Shown here piece after piece: positions 37,862 to 46,600 of a stretch of DNA of 64,000 bases. How positions within the stretch are numbered: position 1 is the stretch's first letter; each line of letters starts with the position of its first letter. Under the pieces are notes generated by a model. It was given only the letters and a program-made list of their open reading frames with translations. It did not search any database and had not been told where the DNA came from. Origin of the DNA: Pseudomonas eucalypticola. Its GTDB lineage: Bacteria > Pseudomonadota > Gammaproteobacteria > Pseudomonadales > Pseudomonadaceae. Where the stretch lies: contig NZ_CP056030.1 of NCBI RefSeq assembly GCF_013374995.1, forward strand, positions 4,124,501-4,188,500, given 5' to 3'. Both the position numbers and the translations under genes were made by a program.

Positions 37862-38170
37862 ATGACGATCGAACCACCCGCCCTCACCGCACGGGATGTC
37901 GCGCAACTGCTCAGGGAAGCCGTCTTCGGGCGGCTGGCGATGAGCGCGGCTCACGAGCCCCCACGCGACGACCGTGTACTGGTCACCATTGAAGGCTGGC
38001 GCCTGACGCTCGACTGGGCCGGCGATGAAGTGGGCGTCTGCACCGAATGCCTGGGCGCCGATGGACGCAGGTGGCAACTGGCGGGCGGTGATCGGTATGG
38101 CACCGATCCGGTGGCGTTGTTATCGACGTGGGAGCATGGAGCGCTGGGCCGGCTGCTGAAGGCGTTGTGA
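37862..38170 (+). CDS. hypothetical protein, 102 aa
   Basis: I do not recognise the family. The protein is soluble, with no signal peptide or membrane segment. It starts with a helix-like LTARDVAQLLREAVFGRL and has a Cys pair (GVCTEC) near residue 60. Codon use with GC-rich third positions matches the neighbours, which supports a real gene. It follows the binding-protein gene by 54 bases and ends 26 bases before the convergent 67-aa gene. Confidence 0.65.
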   Translation: MTIEPPALTARDVAQLLREAVFGRLAMSAAHEPPRDDRVLVTIEGWRLTLDWAGDEVGVCTECLGADGRRWQLAGGDRYGTDPVALLSTWEHGALGRLLKAL

Positions 38171-38196
38171 GGACTCACTCCACTACCCTGGCATGA

Positions 38197-38400
38197 TCAG
38201 CCTTCAACAATCACGATAAAGTCCATTCCCGGCACATCCTGCAACTGGATCTTCACCGGCACCCCCGCAAACTCTTCACCTGCGTATTCCTTGGCCCGTG
38301 TCACTGCGTCCACGGCCGCTTTGGACCACAGGTGTAACTCCACGACCTTCTCGCCATCGCGGCGGTGTTGCGCGATCTCATCAACGATACGTTGCTTCAT
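38197..38400 (-). CDS. hypothetical protein, 67 aa
   Basis: A small soluble protein of unknown family. It begins with an amphipathic, charged helix (KQRIVDEIAQHRRDGEKVVELHLW) and ends in a hydrophobic strand (GMDFIVIVEG). AAGGA stands at good spacing before the ATG, so translation is likely. It is convergent with the 102-aa gene. Confidence 0.68.
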   Translation of the reverse strand: MKQRIVDEIAQHRRDGEKVVELHLWSKAAVDAVTRAKEYAGEEFAGVPVKIQLQDVPGMDFIVIVEG

Positions 38401-38659
38401 GCTGTTTCCTTTGAGTGAAGGGCCGCGACATGCCGGCCCTCATTGGGTGGTGATGATACCACCGCCGCTATCTGCACTTCCTGGCACCGTCAATCATGCA
38501 TTGTGCACGGTAGCGTCATCCTGTGTGCTCGTGTAACAGGTTGATAATCATGGGTATTGGCATGTGCACAAGGGTGGAACGAGATATGCACGACCTCAAG
38601 TCCTGCAGCGCCAGACCACCCAAGCGTCTGGCCTGCCACCCGTGAGAGAGGACGTGACA

Positions 38660-39133
38660 ATGAATGCAATCGACCTGCTGAAGGCTGACCATGAGCGAGT
38701 GAAGGCCATCCTCAATGAACTGAGCGAGTCCACCGAGCGCGGCGTGAAGAAGCGCACTGACCTGCTGGCAAAACTGGAAAGGGAAATCACGCTGCACACC
38801 CAGCTCGAAGAAGAGATCCTGTACCCGGCGTTCAAGGCTGCCGGCAGCAAGGAGCAGGACGTGATGTACTACGAGGCCAAGGAAGAGCACCGCACCGTCG
38901 ACTCGTTGGTACTGCCCGACCTCAAGAACACCGACCCCGCCACGCCCGAGTTTTCCGGACGGGTAAAAGTCGTGAAAGAGCTCCTCGAACACCATATCGA
39001 AGAGGAAGAGTCGGAAATGTTTCCACAGGCCCGCAAGTTGCTGGGTAAAGCCCTGCTGGACGAGATGGGCAAGCAGATGGAGGCTGCCCAGACGGCGTTC
39101 AAGAAAGGTTCACGCCACGACGCCGCCGCTTGA
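38660..39133 (+). CDS. hemerythrin-like HHE-domain protein
   Basis: A 157-aa four-helix protein. The start at 38660 follows GAGAGAGGA. It has the HHE pattern: LLKADHERVKAIL (first His), EITLHTQLEEEILYPAF (His and Glu), EAKEEHRTVDSLV and LEHHIEEEESEMFP, which would bind a di-iron centre. The C-terminus is Lys/Ala-rich. Such proteins sense or store oxygen, NO or iron. It stands just before the manganese catalase gene, but a strong hairpin lies between them, so they are probably separate transcripts of one stress group. Confidence 0.92.
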   Translation: MNAIDLLKADHERVKAILNELSESTERGVKKRTDLLAKLEREITLHTQLEEEILYPAFKAAGSKEQDVMYYEAKEEHRTVDSLVLPDLKNTDPATPEFSGRVKVVKELLEHHIEEEESEMFPQARKLLGKALLDEMGKQMEAAQTAFKKGSRHDAAA

Positions 39134-39142
39134 CCCCTGCCC

Positions 39143-39165
39143 CTGCCCGGCGCCGCGCCGGGCAG
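39143..39165 (+). terminator. hairpin terminator after the hemerythrin gene
   Basis: CTGCCCGGCG-CCG-CGCCGGGCAG is a perfect 10-base stem with a 3-base loop, 9 bases past the stop codon. A T-run is missing, as is common for GC-rich genomes. Confidence 0.6.
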
Positions 39166-39495
39166 CACCCACCGGCTGCCCCGAGTCGGCAGTATTCCGC
39201 TGAGTTCCATACGCCCCCGCCTTGCCCCTCTGCGCAACACAATCAATGACGCTATTCACCCACGTTGCTTATTGCTGAAACCATGGGAAAACGACCGCCA
39301 GTCCGATTTCCCTGCCGGGCGTGACCGACAGTCAGCCCAAAGGGATTAACTGTAACGGCAGGTATCGTTCCCGTCGGTCTCGTCGCGCCAAGATAAATGT
39401 AATACCCGGCAACTTTGCCCACTCGGACTTAGTGTGAACAGGGTATTTGCCATTTCGGCGAGGCCCGGGTTCACCCGGCCTGAGAGGTTCCGACC
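39166..39495 (+). other. intergenic region before the manganese catalase gene
   Basis: About 330 bases without a gene. It should hold the catalase promoter, but I cannot assign -35/-10 elements with confidence. A short GC palindrome (GCCCGGGTTCACCCGGC) lies about 20 bases before the start codon and could form a leader hairpin. Confidence 0.4.
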
Positions 39496-40380
39496 ATGTT
39501 CCTGCACAATAAAAGACTGCAATACACCGTACGCGTCGCCCAACCCAACCCTGGCCTCGCCAACCTGCTGCTTGAGCAGTTCGGTGGCGCCCAGGGTGAA
39601 TTGGGGGCCGCCGCTCGCTACTTCACCCAAGCGCTGGCCGAGGATGATCCAGGCCGCAAAGACATGCTGCTGGACATCGCCACCGAGGAGCTCAGCCACC
39701 TTGAGATCGTCGGTTCGATCATCGTCATGCTCAACAAGGGCGCCAAAGGCCATCTGGCTGAAGGTGTGGATAAAGAAGGCGAGCTATACCGCGCCATCAA
39801 CGGGGCGGGCAACGACTCGCACATTACCGCCCTGCTGTATGGCTGCGGCGCACCGCTGACCAATTCCGCCGGAGTGCCCTGGACCGCGGCCTACGTCGAC
39901 ACCATCGGCGAGCCCACCGCCGACCTGCGTTCCAATATCGCCGCCGAGTCGCGGGCCAAGATCGTGTATGAGCGGCTGATGAACGTGACGGACGATCCTG
40001 GCGTGAAAGAGGCGCTGGGTTTTCTGATGACCCGTGAGATTGCCCACCAGTTGTCCTTCGAAAAAGCCCTGCACGCCATCCAGCCGAACTTCCCCCAAGG
40101 CAAGCTGCCCGGCATGCCGGAGTTCACCCAGGTGTACTTCAACTTCTCCCAGGGCGAGGGCGACATGCGTGGCCCATGGAACCAGGGTGAAGAATGGGAA
40201 TTCGTGGAAAGCCCTGAACCTGCCGTGGACGGCGGTGACGGCGGCGCCTCGGTGCAATTGGACGAAGAGGACGCCGCGCTGTTGTCGCAGCTCAGCGACC
40301 GCACCCAGTCCGACCCCACCAGCGACCCGATTACCGGCGCCGACCTGGGCTCCGGCGGGCAACCCGAGCCCGAGCTGTAA
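39496..40380 (+). CDS. manganese catalase
   Basis: A 294-aa non-haem catalase that destroys hydrogen peroxide with a di-manganese centre. The ferritin-like bundle is clear: LLLEQFGGAQGELGAAARYF, ATEELSHLEIVGSI (Glu and His ligands), AESRAKIVYERLM and REIAHQLSFEKAL (Glu and His ligands). The C-terminal 60 residues are acidic and Pro/Gly-rich (DPTSDPITGADLGSGG), usual for this family. GAGAGG precedes the ATG. It probably belongs to the stationary-phase or general stress response, together with the hemerythrin gene upstream; that regulation is inferred. Confidence 0.95.
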   Translation: MFLHNKRLQYTVRVAQPNPGLANLLLEQFGGAQGELGAAARYFTQALAEDDPGRKDMLLDIATEELSHLEIVGSIIVMLNKGAKGHLAEGVDKEGELYRAINGAGNDSHITALLYGCGAPLTNSAGVPWTAAYVDTIGEPTADLRSNIAAESRAKIVYERLMNVTDDPGVKEALGFLMTREIAHQLSFEKALHAIQPNFPQGKLPGMPEFTQVYFNFSQGEGDMRGPWNQGEEWEFVESPEPAVDGGDGGASVQLDEEDAALLSQLSDRTQSDPTSDPITGADLGSGGQPEPEL

Positions 40381-40647
40381 AAGCGCCTTGGTGCCCGCCG
40401 ACCTCTGTAGCTGACACCGCATGCGCCGCCGACGCGGCCTTGCGGCCAACGCTGAAGGCCGGCGCGAGGTCTGTCAGGTGCACCGCTTTCGGTGCGCGTC
40501 GAGCCGCTTCATATGTTCGCCAGCGCACAGACAGCCAAGCCCTTCCCCACCCACACTCAACGCTGAAGAGCGGCGCCCGGCCCTGGGCCAGTGACGCCCC
40601 CTCCCACCCGGCGCCAGGGCCTGCCCGCGCCCCAGGCCGAAAAGTGT

Positions 40648-43600
40648 ATGAGCATAAGGACCGGCGTACAGCGGCTGTTTTCCCTCGCCATCAGCGCGTG
40701 GCGCAGCGATGGTTTCTTCAAACCCCGATTCGAATACGAACCTCTTCTGCGCGCCGAACTGTTCAGCGCCGAGCAAATGGCCAACCATGGCATCAGCCTC
40801 GCCGGCCAGCACCGGCTCACCCCCTCGCGTGGCCACGACGCTTTGCTGCGCCGGCTGGTGGACAACGAGGTTGTGCTCAAGCGCAGCTGCGCGGCGTTGG
40901 CGCAGGCGCAATTGTCGCTGCGCCGGGCCACACCGGCCGCCGAATGGCTGCTGGACAATTTTTTCCTGGTGGAAGACCACATCCGCACCGCCCGTTCGCA
41001 CCTGCCCAAAGGCTACAGCCGCGAACTGCCGCGCCTGGCCTCGGGGCCGTCCGCCGGCTTGCCCCGGGTGTACGATATCGCCCTGGAAACCATCTCCCAT
41101 GGTGACGGCTGGGTCGACGAAAAAAGCCTGAGCCGTTTCATTGTCGCCTACCAGACCGTGATCCCCCTGGCGCTGGGTGAGCTCTGGGCGGTGCCGATCA
41201 TGTTGCGCCTGGCGCTGATCGAAAACCTGCGCCGCGTGGCGTCACGGGTCATGGCCAATGCCAATGACCGCAACCTGGCCGATGACTGGGCCGAGCGCCT
41301 GATCGAGACCTGCGAAAAAGACATCAAGAACGTGGTGCTGACCGTGGCTGACATGGCCCGCTCGGCCCCGCCCATGACCAGCGCCTTCGTCGCCGAGTTC
41401 ACTCGCCGCCTGCAAGGCCAGAGCGCGGCGCTGGCGTTGCCGCTGAACTGGATCGAGCAGATGCTCGCCGAAAGCGGCTCCAGCATCGAACGCCAGGTGC
41501 AGCTGGATGCGCAGCAACAGGCCGCCGACCAGGTGTCCATCGGCAACAGCATCAGAAGCCTGCGGCTGTTGTCGGCGACCGACTGGCGCGAGTTCGTCGA
41601 AGCCTTGAGCCTGGTGGAAGAGGTGCTCGTCCAGGACCCGGCGGCGGTGTACCCGGCCATGGACTTCAGCACCCGCGACAGCTACCGCCATGTGGTCGAG
41701 CGCCTGGCCCGCCGCGCCCCGGCGCACACGGAAATCCAGGTGGCCCAGGCGGCCATCGGGCTGGCGTCGCAAGGCGCGGGCAGCGATGTGGCCCGGCACG
41801 TCGGGCACTTCCTGATCGGCGCCGGCCTGCCCCTGCTGGAGCAACGGCTGGGGGCCAGGGTGCCCTACAACGAACGCTGGAAACGCCTGCTGCAGCAGTC
41901 ACCGCTGCTGTTCTACCTGGTGCCGGTGGGTTTTCTCACCGGGCTGTTCGCCTGGCCACTGCTGGCGGCTGCGCACCGCGAAGGCACGGCCCTGGCAGCC
42001 ATGGCAGGGCTGGCCATTGCCAGCCTGATCATGACCAGCAGGCTGGCCATCAGCCTGATCAACTGGCTGGTCAACCACAGCCTGGCGCCGTTGACGCTGC
42101 CGAAAATGGACTACGCCCACGGCATCCCCGCTGACGCTCGCACCCTGGTGGTGGTGCCTACCCTGTTTGCCAGTTGCGCCGACGTGGACGAACTGGTGGA
42201 AAGCCTGGAAGTGCGCTTCCTGGCCAACCGCGACGCCAACCTGTATTTCGCCCTGCTCAGCGATTTTTCCGATGCCGCCAACGCCCATGAGGCCGGTGAT
42301 ACGGCATTGCTGGCCCATGCCGCAGCGGCCATCGGCACCCTCAACCAGCGCTACGACGCGGGCCGCTTCTTTCTGCTGCACCGCCCCCGCCTGTGGAACC
42401 CCGGCGAAGGGGTATGGATGGGCCACGAGCGCAAGCGCGGCAAGCTCAACGAGCTCAATGCAATACTGCGCGGCGGCGCCACGGCCGCCTTCCAGCTGAT
42501 TGTCGGCGACCTGGCGCCCCTGCAAAGCGTGCGCTATGTGATCACCCTGGACACGGACACGCTGCTGCCGCGCGACGTTGGCCGCCAGTGCGTGGCCGCC
42601 ATGATGCACCCCTTGAACCGGCCCGTGTTCGCCGCCGGCACCCAGCAGATCATCGCCGGCTACGCCATGCTGCAACCTCGGGTGGGCATCAGCCTGCCCA
42701 ACGGCACACGTTCGCTGTATGCCCGGCTGTTTGGCAGTGACGCCGGGGTCGACCCTTACACCCGGGCCGTTTCCGACGTGTATCAGGACCTGTTCCACCA
42801 GGGCTCGTTCATCGGCAAGGGCATCTACGAGGTGGACGCCTTCACCCATGCCCTGGAAGGCAGCCTGCCCGACAACCGCATTCTGAGCCACGACCTGATC
42901 GAAGGCTGCTACGCCCGCGCGGGCCTGCTCAGCGACGTGCAACTGTACGAGCAATACCCGTCGCGCTACAGCGCCGATGCCCGGCGCCGCCACCGCTGGA
43001 TACGCGGCGACTGGCAACTGCTGCCCTGGACCTTGCCCTGGGTGCGCGATCCCCGAGGCGCCTGGGCTGCCAACCGGCTGAACGTGATGGCACGCTGGAA
43101 AATCTTCGACAACCTGCGGCGCAGCCTTGAGCCCCTGGCCCTGTGGCTGATGTTCACCTGGGGCTGGTTCGCCAGCAGCCAGCCCCTGGCCTGGACCCTG
43201 GCCGTGGTAGGGCTGATGGTGGTGCAACCCCTGCTGCGGGCCCTCACCGATGCGCTACAGCCCGCCGAGGACGTCCCCTACCGCCATTACCTGCGCGCCC
43301 TGCTGGCCGACCTGGGCCGCGAACTGGCACGCGCCGGGCTGACCCTGGCGTGGTTGCCTCACGAGATGTACTACAGCGTCGACGCGCTGCTGCGCTCGCT
43401 GTGGCGCATCGGCATCAGCCACCTGCGGCTGCTGCAGTGGCAGCCCTCCCGCGAGGTGGAACGCAGCACGGCCCGCAGTTCGCTACCTGCCTTGTATGGG
43501 CAATTGTGGGTCGGTCCGGCCCTGGCCTTGGCCTGCGCGGCCTTGTTGCTGAACGACCCGCAGCGCCTGGCGATCAGCGCACCGCTGCTGCTGGCCTGGT

Positions 43601-46600
43601 GCCTGGGGCCGTGGCTGGCCTGGTGGCTGAGCGCGGCCCCTGCCGCCAAGGTGTTCGCACCTTCGGCCGAAGAGTGGCGCCTGCTCAAGGTGCTGGCCCG
43701 CAAGACCTGGGGTTTCTTCGACCACTACGTGGGCCCCGAGGACAATTGGCTACCGCCGGATAATGTCCAGGAAGCGCCCAAGGCCGCCATCGCCCACCGC
43801 ACCTCCCCCACCAACATGGGCATGGCCCTGCTCGCCCACTTGGCCGCCCACGACTTCGGCTACCTGAGCACCGACCGCCTGCTCGCGCGGCTGGCGGCCT
43901 CGCTGGACAGCATGGCCGGGCTGGAACGCCACCGCCGGCACTTCTACAACTGGTACGACACCCGCACCCGCGCGCCGTTGGCGCCCCGCTATGTGTCCAC
44001 CGTGGACAGCGGTAACCTGGCCGGGCTGCTGCTCACCCTGCGCGGCGGCCTGGTGCAACTGGCGGACGCCCCGCTGTTCGGGCCGCCGCTGCTGGCTGGC
44101 CTGCGCGACACCCTCGACTGCCTCACCGACGACCACCTGGAGCCACTGCGCCCGCAGCTGGAGCAGACCGCCATCACCCCAGCCGCCCTGCTGACCTTGC
44201 TTGCGGACATCCGCGCCCGAGCCAACGGCGGCAGTACCGATGACGACCGTTACTGGCGCGCGGCGCTGGCCCGCCAATGCGACGATTGGACCGACGCCCT
44301 GCAAGGCTATGGCTTGCCGCCCACCCTGGCCGTCGCCCCTTCCCCGCCTGCCACGTTACGCCAACTGGCCCACCTGAGCCTGACGGACTGGGCGCCCGAA
44401 CACCACCAGCAGGTCAGCCGGGTGCAAGCCAGCGCCCGGGCCCGCCTGGCCACGGTGGCGCGCCTGGTGGCCCTGGTGGATGACTTGGCCGTGATGGATT
44501 ACAGCCTGCTGTATGACACCGACCGCGACCTGTTCGTGATCGGTTACAACGTCGACGAACACCGCCGCGACAGCGGTTACTATGACCTGCTGGCCTCGGA
44601 AGCCCGCCTGACCCACTTTATCGCCATCGCCCAGGGCCAGGTGCCGCAACGCGCCTGGTTCACCCTGGGCCGGCTATTGGGGGAAAACGCCGGCGTGCCG
44701 ACCTTGCTGTCCTGGACCGGCTCGATGTTCGAATACCTGATGCCCTTGCTGGTCATGCCCCACTACCCCGGCAGCCTGCTGGACCAGACCTGCCGCGCGG
44801 CAGTGGCTGTGCAGATCCGCCATGGCCACGCCCTGGGTGTGCCCTGGGGGGTATCGGAGTCGGGTTATTACAGCCTCGACGCGCACCTGAACTACCAGTA
44901 CCGCGCCTTCGGCGTTCAAGGCCTGGGGCTCAAGCGGGGGTTGAGCAACGACATCGTCATCGCGCCCTATGCCAGCGTGCTGGCGCTGATGGTCGACGCC
45001 CCTGCTGCCAGCCGCAATGTGCAGCTGCTGGCCCGTCAGGGCCTGGCCGGGCGGTTCGGACTGTATGAAGCGCTGGACTACACCGAAGCGCGCTTGCCGC
45101 GCGGCCAGCGTTTCGCCGTGGTGCAGTCGTTCATGGCCCACCACCAGGGCATGAGCCTGCTGGCGCTCACCAGCCTGCTGCTGGGCCAGCCCATGCAACG
45201 GCGCTTCGAGGCCGACCCGGCCTTGCAGTCGGCCCTGCTGCTGTTGCAGGAGCGCGTACCGCGCGCCACGGTCCCCTATCTGCAGACCGCCCATTCTCCC
45301 GTGCTGGGTGAGAGCGGCCCGGCCCAGGACAACGGCGTTCGCCTGTTCGTCGAACCTGGCCACAAACGACCCGCCGTGCAACTGTTGTCCAACGGCCGTT
45401 ACCACGTGATGCTCACCAGCGCCGGGGGTGGCTACAGCCGGCGTCACGACATGGCCGTGACCCGCTGGCAGGAGGACGTGACCCAGGACAACTGGGGGAC
45501 GTTCTGCTACCTGCGTGATGTGCGCAGCGGCGCGTTCTGGTCCACCAGCCACCAACCCACGCTCAGCAACACCGACCACCACGAAGCGATCTTCAGCGAT
45601 TCGCGCGCAGAGTTCCGCACCCGCAACCTGGGCGTCGACAGCCACCTGGAAATCGTCGTGTCACCGGAAGACGACATCGAGCTGCGGCGCCTGCACCTGA
45701 CCAACCGCGGCACCAGCGCGCGCACCCTGGAAATCACCACCTACGCCGAGGTGGTGCTTGCGCCCGCCGCCAGTGACGCCATGCACCCGGCCTTCAGCAA
45801 ACTCTTCGTGCAGACTGAATTGCTGCCTGCGTTGCAGGCCATCGTCTGCAGCCGCCGGCCACGTGACAGTGGCGAAGCCCAGCCTTGGCTGTGTCACCTG
45901 TTGGCAGCCCATGGGGTGGACATCGAGGCGATCTCCTACGAAACCGACCGTGCCCGTTTCATCGGCCGCCAACGTACCCTGGATGCACCAGCAGTGCTGG
46001 ATGCACACTGCGAACGGCTGTCGGGCACCGCAGGCGCCGTGCTCGACCCGGTGGTCGCGATACGCTGCCGCATCACCCTGGAACCGGAGCAGAAAGCAAC
46101 CATCGACCTGGTCACAGGCATGGCCGACAGCCGCGATGGCTGTCTGTACCTGATCAACAAGTATCGCGACCGCCACTTGGCAGACCGAGTCTTCGACCTG
46201 TGCTGGACCCACAGCCAGGTGTTGTTGCGCCAACTCAACGCCACGTTGGCCGACGCCCGGCTGTTTGAACAGATGGCCTCGTCCGTGCTGTACGCCAACG
46301 CTGCCATGCGCGCTGACAGCACCGTGCTGGCCGCCAACCGACGCAACCAGCCCGGCCTGTGGGGCCAGTCGATTTCCGGTGACCTGCCCATCGTGCTGCT
46401 TCAGGTTCACAGCCTGGACAATATCGAGCTGGTGCGCCAGGCCATCCAGGCCCATGCCTACTGGCGGCAGAAAGGCGTGGCGGTGGACCTGGTGATCTGG
46501 AACGAGGACCAGGCCGGCTACCGCCAGCAACTGCAGGACGGCATCATGGGCCTGATTACTTCCGGCAGCGAGGCCAGCCTGCTGGACCGCCCGGGCGGCA

